Assembly: GCF_001238295.1 (NCBI RefSeq)
Contig: NZ_LGXZ01000003.1
Coordinates: forward strand, 248,001-312,000
Source of the DNA: Ruegeria sp. 6PALISEP08
GTDB taxonomy: Bacteria; Pseudomonadota; Alphaproteobacteria; Rhodobacterales; Rhodobacteraceae
Direction of reading: 5' to 3'
DNA length: 64,000 nucleotides
Under the pieces are notes generated by a model, which was not told the origin of the DNA, ran no database searches, and saw only the letters and a list, made by a program, of their open reading frames with translations. Numbering within the stretch: the stretch's first letter is position 1; the number at the start of each line of letters is the position of its first letter. Shown here one piece after another: positions 33,413-42,548 of this stretch. The position numbers and the translations under genes were made by a program.

Positions 33413-34765
33413 ATGAATGACCTCGTACCTGTGAAAAACTCTGCCGATGACCCTCAGCTCTGGTATGCCGAGGTTCCGCGCTCAATCAACCGGCTGATCG
33501 CTATCGGCCTCGTCATGCTTTTGGTGTGCTTTGGTGGTTTTGGGGTCTGGTCTTTCAGCGCCCCGCTGGCAGCCGCGGTAATCGCACAAGGCAGTTTTGT
33601 TGCCACTGGTCGCAATAAGATCGTTCAGCATCTTGAGGGTGGAATTATCGAAGATATCAAGGTGGTCGAAGGGCAGTCGGTTCAGGCCGGTCAGGTGCTG
33701 ATGACGTTGGACCAAACCTCGGCGCAGGCCAATGAGCGCGAGCTGTTCATCCGCAAACTGCGCCTGCAAGCCATGACCCAAAGGCTGCTGGCCGAATACG
33801 GTGAACGCGACCGCCTTGTGTTTTCTCAGGACCTTATCGAGGCGTCTGACGATGTCGAAATCATGACTATTCTCGATGGGCAAAAGCTCAGCTTTGATGT
33901 GTCGCGCAAGACTCTTCTGAACGATGTCGCGCTGCTGGAACGGAACATGGAAGCGTTGAAAATCCGGTCCAGCGGGTTTGAGGCTCAGCTGGACAGCATG
34001 ATGCGGCGTGCCGAGATTTTGCAGGAGGAGTACGAGGCCAAGAGCCAGCTGTACGAAAAGGGTTTGGTTCGCAAGGGTGACTTGAACACAATTCGTCGCG
34101 TTCAGGCCGAGGCGGAGGGACAGCAGGCGCGCTTGCAGGCTGAAGCTGCCGAAATAAACCAGATGCTGCTTAAATACGACGAACAGATCATGCGCACCCG
34201 ATCTGCCTATCGTGAAGCCGCGCTGGATGAACTGGGCGTGATCGAAGCCGATCTGGAAAGCGTGCGTGAAAAATCTCGTCAGGCGCGCAACGTTCTGGAT
34301 CGGGCCGTGGTCCGGGCGCCTGTGACCGGCACGGTGGTTCGGTTGCATTACCACACTCCGGGCGGTGTCATTGAGACCGGCGAACCCATTGCCGAAATCT
34401 TACCCGCCGATGCGCCTCTGATCATCGAGGCGCAGATTCCCCGCACCGAAATCGACAGTGTGGTACAAGGGCAGATAGCCTCGGTCCGTCTGATCGCTTT
34501 GAACCAGCGCACGACGCCAGTGTTGTATGGCGAGGTTTTCTATATTTCTGCTGATGCTTTGCCTGAACAGACCTCGGGCAGCCCACAGGAAGTATATCTG
34601 GCGCGCATTTCCCTGACACCGGATGAATTGCAACGGGTCAGCGGCTTTATTCCAACGCCGGGGATGCCGGCTGAAATCATGATCCAGACCGAAGAACGGA
34701 CCTTTGCCGCCTATATCGCCAAGCCCGTGTCAGACAGCATGTCGCGCGCGTTTCGTGAACATTGA
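33413..34765 (+). CDS. HlyD-family type I secretion periplasmic adaptor
   Basis: 450 residues. A short cytoplasmic N-terminus, one transmembrane helix (about 24-44, LIAIGLVMLLVCFGGFGVWS), a lipoyl half-motif (GRNKIVQHLEGGIIEDIKVV), a long coiled-coil hairpin (about 110-290) and the second half-motif with the beta domain (VVRAPVTGTVVRLHYHTPGG) follow in order. It begins 2 bp after the ABC gene, so the two form one unit. It bridges the ABC exporter to a TolC-type outer-membrane channel, which is not encoded in the window and must be supplied elsewhere. Confidence 0.95.
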   Translation: MNDLVPVKNSADDPQLWYAEVPRSINRLIAIGLVMLLVCFGGFGVWSFSAPLAAAVIAQGSFVATGRNKIVQHLEGGIIEDIKVVEGQSVQAGQVLMTLDQTSAQANERELFIRKLRLQAMTQRLLAEYGERDRLVFSQDLIEASDDVEIMTILDGQKLSFDVSRKTLLNDVALLERNMEALKIRSSGFEAQLDSMMRRAEILQEEYEAKSQLYEKGLVRKGDLNTIRRVQAEAEGQQARLQAEAAEINQMLLKYDEQIMRTRSAYREAALDELGVIEADLESVREKSRQARNVLDRAVVRAPVTGTVVRLHYHTPGGVIETGEPIAEILPADAPLIIEAQIPRTEIDSVVQGQIASVRLIALNQRTTPVLYGEVFYISADALPEQTSGSPQEVYLARISLTPDELQRVSGFIPTPGMPAEIMIQTEERTFAAYIAKPVSDSMSRAFREH

Positions 34766-34843
34766 GGCAACTGCGTCCGTCACGGCTACACCTTCCAAAC
34801 TTCGCATGTTAACCTTTGCCAGGTGAGGTGAAGGAGAACACGC

Positions 34844-35221
34844 ATGCCGGTGACGGTCAAAGACATGATGGAGGCCGCCAACGCGGTGGTCGCGCGGATT
34901 GATACCGCGCAGGCAAAGACGATTCTGGAGCAGGGCGGGCTGTTGCTGGACATTCGCGATGCGACGGAACTACAGGCCACAGGTCGCGCTGCGGGGGCGC
35001 ATCATATCCCACGAGGAATGCTGGAGTTTCGCGCAGATGACACGCTGCAATCCCATGATCCGGAACTGCGCAAAGATCGCCCCATCGTTCTGCATTGCGC
35101 CTCGGGTGGGCGTGCAGCGTTGGCTGGCAAGCTGCTGAAGGACATGGGGTATCAGCAGGTCTACAACCTGGGCGGCCTGGTGGATTGGGTGAATGGAGGC
35201 GGTGAGCTTATCAATTCCTGA
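34844..35221 (+). CDS. Rhodanese-like sulfurtransferase domain protein
   Basis: 125 residues. A single rhodanese domain: LLLDIRDATELQATGRAAGA, then the active-site loop VLHCASGGRAALAG with Cys85, and the NLGGLVDWVNGGGE ending. The SD AAGGAGA precedes the ATG at 34844. Single-domain rhodaneses bind or transfer sulfane sulfur; here the loop is CASGGR. There is no partner that fixes its substrate. It could help handle persulfides with the blh operon, but that is speculation, as it is next to the secretion genes. Confidence 0.93.
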   Translation: MPVTVKDMMEAANAVVARIDTAQAKTILEQGGLLLDIRDATELQATGRAAGAHHIPRGMLEFRADDTLQSHDPELRKDRPIVLHCASGGRAALAGKLLKDMGYQQVYNLGGLVDWVNGGGELINS

Positions 35222-35313
35222 CACAGATACATTTCGCATCTGACCCAAATCAAAGCGAAATACCTTCGAATCGTGTGACGTTTGACCGGAAGTCACCAAA
35301 AGGAAGCCCGGCC

Positions 35314-35499
35314 ATGTTTCGCCTTGCCGCTATGCTGTATTCACTGATCGCAACTGCCCTGTCGGGTTCGGCCGTAATCGCCGTATTGTCTGCCGGGTTG
35401 GTTTCCGTCAGTGCAATTGTTGGTGCCGCTGCGGCAGGGGCCGTGATCGCTGTACCGGCCTCCTGGATGGTCGCCAAGCGGCTTTATCAGGGCGCATGA
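35314..35499 (+). CDS. Small hydrophobic membrane protein
   Basis: 61 residues from the ATG at 35314 (AAGGAAG upstream). Two hydrophobic segments, rich in Ala, Val, Gly and Ser, cover most of it (LYSLIATALSGSAVIAVLSA, then IVGAAAAGAVIAVPASWMV), ending in AKRLYQGA. Similar short proteins in this group carry misleading automatic names; no enzyme activity is possible for such a small hydrophobic peptide. Function unknown. Confidence 0.7.
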   Translation: MFRLAAMLYSLIATALSGSAVIAVLSAGLVSVSAIVGAAAAGAVIAVPASWMVAKRLYQGA

Positions 35500-36258
35500 T
35501 CAAGCATTCAGAAACGTTCTGACGGCAGCTTCGAACTCGCGCGGTTTCTCGGCGTGCAGCCAATGCGCAGCTCCGGGGATCTTGGCAAACCGTGCGCTGG
35601 GAAACAGTGCGCGGATTTTGTCGCGATGTTCCGGCAGGACATAATCCGACGCACCACCGGACAGAAACAGCGCGGGCCCGTTCCACGATGCATCCAGGTC
35701 GGGAAAGCCCATGATATTGGGCATCTGGTCCGCCAAAACATCCAGGTTCAGCAGCCAGCGTTTTCCATTGATGTCCAGGGATTGGGTGAAGAAACTCTGC
35801 AGCGCTTTTTCAACGCCCAGTTCTGCCAGTTGTTGCTCTGCGTCCGAACGGCGTTCGATGCGTGAAAAATCAACCGCTCGCATGGCCTCGATGAACTGGA
35901 TCTGACTGTGCGTGTACTTCACCGGTGCAATGTCGGCGACAACCATTTTGTTCACCAAGGACCCATGTTGCAGCGCCAGCGTCATCGCGGCCTTGCCACC
36001 CATCGAATGACCCAGCACATCGGCCAAGCCGCCAACTTGTTCGATCACTTCGGCAATATCCTGCGCCAGATGGGGATAATCATGCTGGGGGTCCCACGCG
36101 CTGCGGGCGTGATTGCGCATATCCACGGCCACAACCTGCCGTTCGTCCGAAAGCCTTTTGGCAATCACGCCCCAGTTGCGGGCGGATCCATACAGGCCAT
36201 GTGCAATGATGAGCGGGGGAAGGGCGGTTGGCGCGCCATGTAAAATCGTATTCAGCAT
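35500..36258 (-). CDS. Alpha/beta-fold hydrolase (YbfF-like esterase)
   Basis: 252 residues from the ATG at 36258. An oxyanion HGLYGSARNWG segment, the nucleophile elbow DVLGHSMGGKAA (Ser), an acid residue in the SDYVLPEH region and the final His in AAHWLHAEKP complete a typical alpha/beta-hydrolase triad. The DMRNHARSAWDP segment is typical of YbfF-type esterases. Natural substrate unknown. The longer open frame upstream overlaps the gene at 36349 on the other strand and is not coding. The stop lies immediately after that of the small membrane gene. Confidence 0.9.
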   Translation of the reverse strand: MLNTILHGAPTALPPLIIAHGLYGSARNWGVIAKRLSDERQVVAVDMRNHARSAWDPQHDYPHLAQDIAEVIEQVGGLADVLGHSMGGKAAMTLALQHGSLVNKMVVADIAPVKYTHSQIQFIEAMRAVDFSRIERRSDAEQQLAELGVEKALQSFFTQSLDINGKRWLLNLDVLADQMPNIMGFPDLDASWNGPALFLSGGASDYVLPEHRDKIRALFPSARFAKIPGAAHWLHAEKPREFEAAVRTFLNA

Positions 36259-36348
36259 ATCCCGAGTGATACTCGCGCGCACTGCTGACGACCAGCCCCA
36301 TTGTCGGTCCATGAACCAGACGCTAGATTGCGCGGCAGGAGGCGCCCT

Positions 36349-36723
36349 ATGTCGCAAGATCCAGACATTCAAACCCGTATCGCAGAAACCGTGGCCTTGT
36401 TGCGGGCCAAGCTTGGCGTGCGGGATAAAACGCTTGAGGCGTCGATCCGAAAAGCCAAACGGCGACTTCCCCGACGCGTCTATAAACAGGCCATGGTGCT
36501 GGCCCGGTCCGAGGCAATGGCTGCACATCCCAAACTGAGGCTGGTTCTGGACACACCCAAGCTGAACCACGCATCGGAGGTGGTGCAAGGTCATCTCAGC
36601 GCAATCAATCTGGCCGACCGAAGATGGGGCTGGTTTCTGGGGATGTTGGGTGGATTGGCCTTTAACCTGTTGGCACTGACGACACTGCTGCTGGTTTTTC
36701 TGTGGTGGCGCGGCTTGATCTGA
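36349..36723 (+). CDS. Membrane-anchored protein of unknown function
   Basis: 124 residues from the ATG at 36349, which follows a CAGGAGG. A basic helical N-terminal domain (LLRAKLGVRDKTLEASIRKA, KRRLPRRVYKQAMVLARSEA) is followed by a C-terminal hydrophobic helix (about 95-120, WFLGMLGGLAFNLLALTTLL). It would be a tail-anchored membrane protein with a basic cytosolic part. No family recognised. It sits divergent from the hydrolase and 57 bp before the TetR gene. Confidence 0.7.
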   Translation: MSQDPDIQTRIAETVALLRAKLGVRDKTLEASIRKAKRRLPRRVYKQAMVLARSEAMAAHPKLRLVLDTPKLNHASEVVQGHLSAINLADRRWGWFLGMLGGLAFNLLALTTLLLVFLWWRGLI

Positions 36724-36752
36724 CCTTGGGTTCTGGATTATGCGCAGGGATC

Positions 36753-36765
36753 TGAACGTGGTTCA
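36753..36765. promoter_or_regulatory. Operator TGAACGTGGTTCA upstream of the TetR gene
   Basis: A 13-bp near-palindrome 15 bp before the TetR start, matching three sites downstream of the gene. It suggests autoregulation. Confidence 0.75.
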
Positions 36766-36780
36766 AAATTCGAGGGCGCG

Positions 36781-37371
36781 ATGTCAACCAAAGCACAAAT
36801 CCGGCGAGAGCAGTTGCGCGAAAAACTGGTTGAGGTCGCCGAGATACGCATTGATCGACACGGTCTGAGCGATCTTCGTGCACGCGATCTGGCCAAGGAC
36901 GCCGGATGCGCGTTGGGGGCCATATATAACGTGTTTGAAGATCTGAACGCGATTGTCATGGCTGTGAACGGGCGCACGTTCAAACGTCTGGGGCAAGCGG
37001 TCGGAACGTCTTTTGATGGCAGCGAACCCCCAGTGCAACGGCTGATTGTCATGAGTACTGCCTATCTGCATTTCGCTGACGCAAACGCCAACTTATGGCG
37101 AGCCTTGTTTGACCTGCAGATGCCGGATGATGGCCCCGTACCGGAATGGTATCGCAACGCATTGAAAGAGCTGTTTTCTTTCATTGCCGAACCCGTCAGC
37201 GAATTGTTCCCTGAACTGGATCGGTTCGAGATGGATCTGATGACACGTGCATTGTTCTCATCAGTTCACGGAATCGTCACCCTTGGTTTGGAAAACCGTA
37301 TCTCGGGCGTTCCACCGGAACAGATCGAACGCATGATTGCACAGGTTCTTTCACGAATTGGAAACAAATAG
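36781..37371 (+). CDS. TetR/AcrR-family repressor of the pspA unit
   Basis: 196 residues. The N-terminal TetR helix-turn-helix is clear ([20 protein letters not shown], then [20 protein letters not shown], residues 11-60). The ligand-binding C-terminal domain is of the WHG type seen in many Rhodobacteraceae TetR proteins. A near-identical palindrome TGAACG-N-CGTTCA occurs just before its start (36753) and three times between its stop and the pspA start (37376, 37399, 37433). It therefore probably represses itself and the pspA-yiaA pair. The inducer is unknown. Confidence 0.93.
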   Translation: MSTKAQIRREQLREKLVEVAEIRIDRHGLSDLRARDLAKDAGCALGAIYNVFEDLNAIVMAVNGRTFKRLGQAVGTSFDGSEPPVQRLIVMSTAYLHFADANANLWRALFDLQMPDDGPVPEWYRNALKELFSFIAEPVSELFPELDRFEMDLMTRALFSSVHGIVTLGLENRISGVPPEQIERMIAQVLSRIGNK

Positions 37372-37375
37372 TTTC

Positions 37376-37447
37376 TTGAACGTCGTTCAATAAATACTTG
37401 AACGACGTTCACGGTATTGCTATCTCCATTTTATGAACGTTGTTCAT
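37376..37447. promoter_or_regulatory. Three TetR-type operators in the pspA promoter
   Basis: TTGAACG-T-CGTTCAA (37376-37390, perfect), TGAACG-A-CGTTCA (37399-37411, perfect) and ATGAAC-GTT-GTTCAT (37433-37447, one mismatch to the consensus) occur in 72 bp, and the first and third centres are 57 bp apart. The last ends 17 bp before the pspA start and overlaps the likely promoter or leader. Four sites of the same type in and around one TetR gene is strong evidence of direct repression. Confidence 0.85.
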
Positions 37448-37463
37448 GAATTTGGAGGATCAC

Positions 37464-38141
37464 ATGTTCAATACATTGAAGACCCTAATGAGTGGTGCAA
37501 ATGCACGGGCCGAAGACCGTCTGCGCGATAACTTTTCTATTGAGCTAATTGACCAGAAAATCCGAGAGGCAGACCAAAACCTGAAGGCCGCCAAGCTGAC
37601 GCTTGCCAGCCTGACCCAAAAACAACGCGGCGAATCCCGCCAAATCGAAACCTTGCAAACCCGCATCGAAGATTTGATGGAACGGGCCCGTCAAGCGCTG
37701 GAGGATGATCAACAGGATCTTGTTCAAAGCGCCGCGCAGGCGGTTGCAGATTTGGAAAACGAACTGGCGCTGCGCCAGCAAACCGTTGACCGGCTTGAGG
37801 CGCGTATCCTGCAGCTGCGTCATTCGGTTCAGACCGCCAACCGCCGTATCCTGGATCTCAAGCAGGGGGCAATTACGGCGCGTGCGGTAAAACGAGAGCA
37901 GGGGCTGCAAAAGCGACTGAACCGTCATGTGGGTGGCACCAGCCCTGCTGAAGAAGCTGAAGAGCTGATCGCCCGTGTCATGACACAGGCTGACCCGTTC
38001 GAACAATCCGAAATCCTGCGCGAGATCGACGCGGGTCTGGATCACAGCACCGTGGCCCAGCGAATGGAAGAGGCCGGTTATGGCCCCAAAACCCGCTCCA
38101 GTGCGGCGGATGTTCTGAGTCGTCTCAAGGCTCAATCCTGA
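37464..38141 (+). CDS. pspA: PspA/IM30-family membrane-stress protein
   Basis: 225 residues from the ATG at 37464, after a strong TTGGAGG. The sequence is almost fully a long coiled coil (ELIDQKIREADQNLKAAKLT through QTANRRILDLKQGA), as in PspA/IM30/Vipp1. A short C-terminal helical part follows. PspA binds stressed inner membrane and can form helical rods or carpets. There is no pspF or pspBC here. Regulation by the TetR protein through TGAACG-N-CGTTCA operators replaces the PspF system. yiaA-like gene follows 37 bp later. Confidence 0.9.
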   Translation: MFNTLKTLMSGANARAEDRLRDNFSIELIDQKIREADQNLKAAKLTLASLTQKQRGESRQIETLQTRIEDLMERARQALEDDQQDLVQSAAQAVADLENELALRQQTVDRLEARILQLRHSVQTANRRILDLKQGAITARAVKREQGLQKRLNRHVGGTSPAEEAEELIARVMTQADPFEQSEILREIDAGLDHSTVAQRMEEAGYGPKTRSSAADVLSRLKAQS

Positions 38142-38178
38142 AACTGACAAACTCGTATTTTAACTAAGGAGACTTCCA

Positions 38179-38463
38179 ATGACCAATCGTGGCGAAAACA
38201 ACCTGATCCTGATGCTGAACGGTGCTGGCGTGGCCGTGGCTTACCTGCTGCTGGGCATCTCTCTGTATCTGTCCACAGACGTGCCGCTGGCCACCAAAGG
38301 ATACTGGGGCATGGGCATCGTTTTGCTGACGCTCAGCCTGATCAACGTTGTGAAATATCGCTTTGACGGCCGCTCGGCCGAGGATCGCATCAACAGGATC
38401 GAAGAGGCGCGAAATGAAAAGCTGCTGGAAGAAGCCTTGAAAGAGGCCGAGGGCGAGGTTTGA
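38179..38463 (+). CDS. YiaA/YiaB-like inner-membrane protein
   Basis: 94 residues. A two-helix membrane domain (NGAGVAVAYLLLGISLYLST, then GYWGMGIVLLTLSLINVVKY) matches the YiaAB two-TM domain. A charged C-terminal helix follows (RINRIEEARNEKLLEEALKE). It is downstream of pspA, probably in one transcript, suggesting an envelope-stress role. The terminator at 38512 follows its stop by about 50 bp. Confidence 0.85.
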   Translation: MTNRGENNLILMLNGAGVAVAYLLLGISLYLSTDVPLATKGYWGMGIVLLTLSLINVVKYRFDGRSAEDRINRIEEARNEKLLEEALKEAEGEV

Positions 38464-38506
38464 TCCCATCCGTCCGAGCCGTTGGTTTCGGACTGAGCTT
38501 TAGCAA

Positions 38507-38545
38507 GAAAAACGGCGCCTCGGAGGCGCCGTAATCCTTCGTTTT
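38507..38545. terminator. Bidirectional terminator between yiaA-like gene and glyA
   Basis: Stem ACGGCGCC (38512-38519) / GGCGCCGT (38525-38532) with a TCGGA loop. On the minus strand it runs directly into TTTTTCTT, a strong terminator for glyA. On the plus strand TTTTTT comes ten bases later. Confidence 0.85.
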
Positions 38546-38552
38546 TTACCGA

Positions 38553-39848
38553 TTACATATTCGGATAGATCGGGAACCGCGCGCAGAGCTCCGCGACCTC
38601 GGCCTTGACCTTTGCTTCGACCGCGCCGTTGCCGTCTTCGCCATTGGCGGCCAGGCCATCGACCACTTCGATGATCCAGTCGGCGATCTGGCGGAATTCG
38701 GTCTCGCCGAAACCACGAGTGGTACCTGCCGGGCTGCCCAGACGGATGCCCGAGGTCACGGTCGGTTTCTCCGGATCAAACGGTACACCGTTCTTGTTGC
38801 AGGTGATATGCGCCCGGCCCAGGGCCTTTTCGGTCGCGTTGCCCTTCACGTTTTTCGGGCGCAAGTCGACCAGCACAACGTGAGTGTCGGTACCGTGGGT
38901 TACGGTGTCCAGACCGCCCTTGATCAGTTGATCAGACAGTGCCTGCGCGTTGGTGACGACCTGCTGGATGTAGCCTTTGAACTCAGGCCGCAGCGCCTCG
39001 CCAAAGGCCACGGCCTTGGCCGCGATCACATGCATCAAAGGGCCGCCCTGAATGCCGGGGAAGATGGCCGAGTTTACTTTCTTGGCGATCGCCTCGTCAT
39101 TGGTCAGGATCATGCCGCCGCGCGGGCCGCGCAGGGTCTTGTGCGTGGTCGTTGTGGCAACATGCGCGTGCGGGAAGGGGCTGGGATGTTCACCCGCCGC
39201 GATCAGACCGGCGATATGGGCCATGTCCACGTGCAGGTATGCGCCCACCATGTCGGCAATCTCGCGCATGCGGGCAAAGTCGATGGTGCGCGGGATGGCC
39301 GAACCACCGGCAATAATCAGCTTGGGCTGATGCTCTTTCGCCAGCGCCTCGATCTGATCATAGTCGATCAGGTTATCCTGCTTGCGCACGCCATAATGCA
39401 CGGCGTTGAACCATTTGCCCGACTGATTGGGGGCCGCACCGTGGGTCAGGTGGCCGCCTGCATCCAGGCTCATGCCCAGAATGGTGTCGCCGGGTTTGAT
39501 CAGCGCCTGGAACACACCCTGATTGGCCTGAGAGCCCGAGTTCGGCTGCACGTTGGCAAAGCCGCAGCCGAACAGCTGCTTTGCACGGTCGATGGCGAGG
39601 TTCTCGGCAATGTCGACGAACTGGCAACCACCATAGTAGCGACGGCCGGGATAGCCTTCGGCGTATTTGTTGGTCATCACCGAGCCCTGCGCTTCCATCA
39701 CGGCGGCAGAGACGATGTTCTCGGATGCGATCAGCTCGATCTCATCGCGCTGACGGCCCAGTTCCGACGTGATCGAGCCAAAAAGCTCGGGATCACGGTC
39801 GGCAAGCGACTGGGTGAAAAATCCGGTGTCACGAATATTGGCGTTCAT
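38553..39848 (-). CDS. glyA: Serine hydroxymethyltransferase
   Basis: 431 residues, standard length. PLP-binding region: [20 protein letters not shown] with the Schiff-base Lys in THKTLRG. Other hallmark parts: [33 protein letters not shown] and PNSGSQAN. It converts serine and tetrahydrofolate to glycine and methylene-tetrahydrofolate, a main one-carbon source. It stands alone, ends at a strong terminator and is divergent from the NAD kinase gene. Confidence 0.98.
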   Translation of the reverse strand: MNANIRDTGFFTQSLADRDPELFGSITSELGRQRDEIELIASENIVSAAVMEAQGSVMTNKYAEGYPGRRYYGGCQFVDIAENLAIDRAKQLFGCGFANVQPNSGSQANQGVFQALIKPGDTILGMSLDAGGHLTHGAAPNQSGKWFNAVHYGVRKQDNLIDYDQIEALAKEHQPKLIIAGGSAIPRTIDFARMREIADMVGAYLHVDMAHIAGLIAAGEHPSPFPHAHVATTTTHKTLRGPRGGMILTNDEAIAKKVNSAIFPGIQGGPLMHVIAAKAVAFGEALRPEFKGYIQQVVTNAQALSDQLIKGGLDTVTHGTDTHVVLVDLRPKNVKGNATEKALGRAHITCNKNGVPFDPEKPTVTSGIRLGSPAGTTRGFGETEFRQIADWIIEVVDGLAANGEDGNGAVEAKVKAEVAELCARFPIYPNM

Positions 39849-40014
39849 GGGCGCTCCACATGGCTGGGTAAAACTTGCGGATTTCCTATCGGAAACGCCC
39901 CATGCGCAAAAGGCTTAAAGCGACGATTTTGCCTGCTGAGGCGTCAAGACTGGCCTATTGGGGAAAGGTATGTTTGTTTCGGAACCAAATGTGCAGCACC
40001 GGAAACCGGAAAAC

Positions 40015-40776
40015 ATGAAAAAGAGAATCGCCTTTCTTGCCAGCGAGGTCAAAGTGGCGCAAACGGCCCGGGATATTCTGGTGGCCAAACACGGTAACGC
40101 GGCGCCTCGCGACGCAGATGTTGTAGTGGCGCTGGGCGGTGATGGCTTCATGTTGCACACCCTGCACAACATGCAGCACCTTGATACACCGGTCTATGGA
40201 ATGAACCGCGGTACGATCGGGTTCCTGATGAATGAATACCACGAAGACGACCTGTTGGCGCGGCTTGCAGATGCCGAAGAAGAGGTCATCAACCCGCTGG
40301 CGATGCGGGCGATGGATCAGTCTGGCAAGCTGCACGAGGCGCTGGCCATCAATGAAGTGTCGCTGCTGCGAGCAGGCCCACAGGCTGCAAGGCTGAAGAT
40401 CAGTGTCGATGGCCGCGTGCGCATGTCGGAGTTGATGTGCGATGGAGCCTTGCTGTCTACGCCAGCTGGTTCGACGGCCTATAACTACTCGGCGCACGGG
40501 CCGATCCTGCCGATTGGATCGGACGTTCTAGCGTTGACGGCGATAGCGGCCTTCCGACCCCGCCGATGGCGCGGTGCGCTCTTGCCCAAGATTGCGAAGG
40601 TTCGGTTTGATGTCTTGGACGCGGACAAACGCCCCGTCATGGCAGATGCAGATTCTGTTTCCTTCCCTGATATCGACTGGGTTGAAATCAGGTCCGAACC
40701 TGGGATTGGCCACCGTATCCTATTTGACCCGGGGCATGGGCTGGAAGAACGCCTCATTTCCGAGCAATTCACCTAA
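40015..40776 (+). CDS. nadK: NAD kinase
   Basis: 253 residues from the ATG at 40015 (MKKRIAFLASEVKVAQTARD). The GGDG motif (VALGGDGFML, 41-44) and the NE/D motif (AINEVSLLR) with CDGALLSTPAGSTAYNYSAH are characteristic. It phosphorylates NAD to NADP. The length is at the short end for the family but typical of alphaproteobacteria. The start upstream at 39958 lacks a ribosome-binding site. A 250-bp 3' region with an intrinsic terminator follows. Confidence 0.96.
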   Translation: MKKRIAFLASEVKVAQTARDILVAKHGNAAPRDADVVVALGGDGFMLHTLHNMQHLDTPVYGMNRGTIGFLMNEYHEDDLLARLADAEEEVINPLAMRAMDQSGKLHEALAINEVSLLRAGPQAARLKISVDGRVRMSELMCDGALLSTPAGSTAYNYSAHGPILPIGSDVLALTAIAAFRPRRWRGALLPKIAKVRFDVLDADKRPVMADADSVSFPDIDWVEIRSEPGIGHRILFDPGHGLEERLISEQFT

Positions 40777-41025
40777 ATTCGGGGCGTTACGCATTTTTTT
40801 CAGTTTGTGTGAACCAGTTCACAGGGAAATCCTTACCGATTGGCTAATGTGAGGTTACCCGGAAATCACGCCAAGGTGGAAGTGAGTGGCCACCTGAACG
40901 GCGTTGTAGAATGGTTGCGCAAATTTCGCGCTGGCGAGGGTGGGTGGTGCTACGCTCGTCATCTGAATTCCGGGCTTATTTAAGCAGTTGGACCTCGGGC
41001 ACAATGACCCGAGGTCTATTTTTTT
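40777..41025 (+). ncRNA. Candidate small RNA or long 3' UTR after nadK
   Basis: About 210 bp between the nadK stop and a strong intrinsic terminator at 40991, with no open frame of note. Stems such as AGGTGG/CCACCT (around 40874-40896) are visible. It could be a 3' UTR-derived small RNA or a separate transcript. No family is recognised. Confidence 0.35.
40991..41025 (+). terminator. Intrinsic terminator
   Basis: A perfect 9-bp stem GACCTCGGG (40991-40999) / CCCGAGGTC (41008-41016), followed by TATTTTTTT. On the plus strand it ends nadK transcription or a small RNA in between; it lies just after the amidase stop, which is read in the other direction. Confidence 0.9.
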
Positions 41026-42460
41026 AAACCCTAGCCATTTGGTTCCAAAGTGGCGCACACATCTGCCCAACGCGAGCTTCGATTGCAGCCGCCGCATCCA
41101 CGGCCAGATCCTCGCGCCATCGCTGCGCCGCAATCTGAACATTGATCGGTTGTGGCCCCTTGGGTAGATCGGCCAGCCGCGCGGGCACGCAGGCCGCCGG
41201 AAGCCCCAGGAAGTTCATCGCGTAAGAATACACCGCGCAGCCCAGAACCTCGTGAACGCCTTCCGCCCCTTCTGTGTCGCGGTCGGGTTTGAAGAAGGGT
41301 TGCGGCAGGAACGGGGACAGAACCAGCGGATAATCTTGCAAGAAAAGCGACCACTCCCGCGCGTAGTGGCTGCGTTTGGCCAGCATTTTTACCAGCTCGA
41401 TTTCGACGATCGGCGGGAACTCCTGAAAGTAGACGTCAAAAATCTCTCGGATGGTTTGCGAACCGGCCGCTTCGATATCCGATTTCATCAGCGTAAGCAC
41501 TTCGCCCATAAGCGCGCGGTACCCAACCCGCCCACATTCGAAAACGTCCGGCGGATCAACCTCTTCCACGGCATAACCTGCATCAACCAATGCGTCGCGT
41601 GCCGTATCAAGGGCCTTTTCGACTTCCGGATGCAGAGCATAACCAAAGGTGTTTTTCGTGAACGCCACCCTGATCGGCCTATCCGGGACTTCGCCGCGCC
41701 AAGGCATCGGCACATGGAACGGGTCGCGCGCATCAGACGCGATCAGGCTGGGCATCGACAGGTGCAAGTCCGCCGCCGAGCGGGTGATCAGACCCTGAAC
41801 GGACATTGATTGGGCCAGCAGGCCGCGCTCGGCCTTTTGGCTTGGGTTCCAGGCGGGAACTCGCCCCAGCCCTGGTTTCACTGTAACCGCCCCGTTGGCC
41901 GCCGCGGGAAAGCGCAGGCTGCCGCCGATATCATTACCGTGGGCCAGCGCGCCGATGCCGGCCATCACGGCTGCGCCCGCCCCTCCGGATGACCCGCCGG
42001 GCGAGATGTGGCTTCCCCAGGGGTTATGTGTGCGCCCGTAAAGCGCGTTGTCCGTGTCGGCGCGAAACGAAAATTCCGGCGTATTGGTTCGTCCAATGAC
42101 AACGGCACCAGCTTTTTGCAGATTGCTGACGATCGGCGCGTCATCCGGCGCGATGACATCTTTCAATGCCACAACGCCATTGGTCGTCGCATGACCTTTT
42201 TGGTCGACGTTCACTTTGATCGTGACCGGCACACCATGCAGCGGGCCCGTTGCTTGACCGCTTGCACGTACGTGGTCAAGAGAATGTGCACGCTCCAAAG
42301 CCTCTGTGCGCAGATCCTCTACCACGGCATTCAGGTCGGGATTGACCTCATCCATCCGGTCAATCGAAGCCTGAACAGCCTCGGTCGCACTCAGATCGCC
42401 GCGTCGTGTCAGAGTGGTCAAGTCTGTGGCGCTGAGACGCCAGATATCGGAATGTGTCAT
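41024..42460 (-). CDS. Amidase (amidase-signature family)
   Basis: 478 residues. The amidase-signature core is GGSSGGAGAAVMAGIGALAHGN, preceded by the catalytic lysine region (VPVTIKVNVDQKGHATTNG); the Ser-cisSer-Lys triad fits. A long C-terminal part contains the usual AMNFLGLPAACVPARLADLP. The family hydrolyses amides of many kinds, such as indoleacetamide, or is the GatA relative; this one is not GatA because no gatB/C partner is present. Substrate not assigned. It lies 88 bp after prpE on the same strand and may be in its transcript. Confidence 0.9.
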   Translation of the reverse strand: MTHSDIWRLSATDLTTLTRRGDLSATEAVQASIDRMDEVNPDLNAVVEDLRTEALERAHSLDHVRASGQATGPLHGVPVTIKVNVDQKGHATTNGVVALKDVIAPDDAPIVSNLQKAGAVVIGRTNTPEFSFRADTDNALYGRTHNPWGSHISPGGSSGGAGAAVMAGIGALAHGNDIGGSLRFPAAANGAVTVKPGLGRVPAWNPSQKAERGLLAQSMSVQGLITRSAADLHLSMPSLIASDARDPFHVPMPWRGEVPDRPIRVAFTKNTFGYALHPEVEKALDTARDALVDAGYAVEEVDPPDVFECGRVGYRALMGEVLTLMKSDIEAAGSQTIREIFDVYFQEFPPIVEIELVKMLAKRSHYAREWSLFLQDYPLVLSPFLPQPFFKPDRDTEGAEGVHEVLGCAVYSYAMNFLGLPAACVPARLADLPKGPQPINVQIAAQRWREDLAVDAAAAIEARVGQMCAPLWNQMARV

Positions 42461-42548
42461 GGGCCCTCACTGTGTTAGAGCGACAGTAGGGGGCCTGTTT
42501 CAGGTTGCAAGTACAGACATGAAAAGGGCGACCTGGGCCGCCCCAAGA

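Noticed and set aside
36259-36594. N-terminal extension of the alpha/beta hydrolase to 36594
   Set aside because: It lies antisense to the 36349 gene, and the conserved domain starts right after the ATG at 36258.
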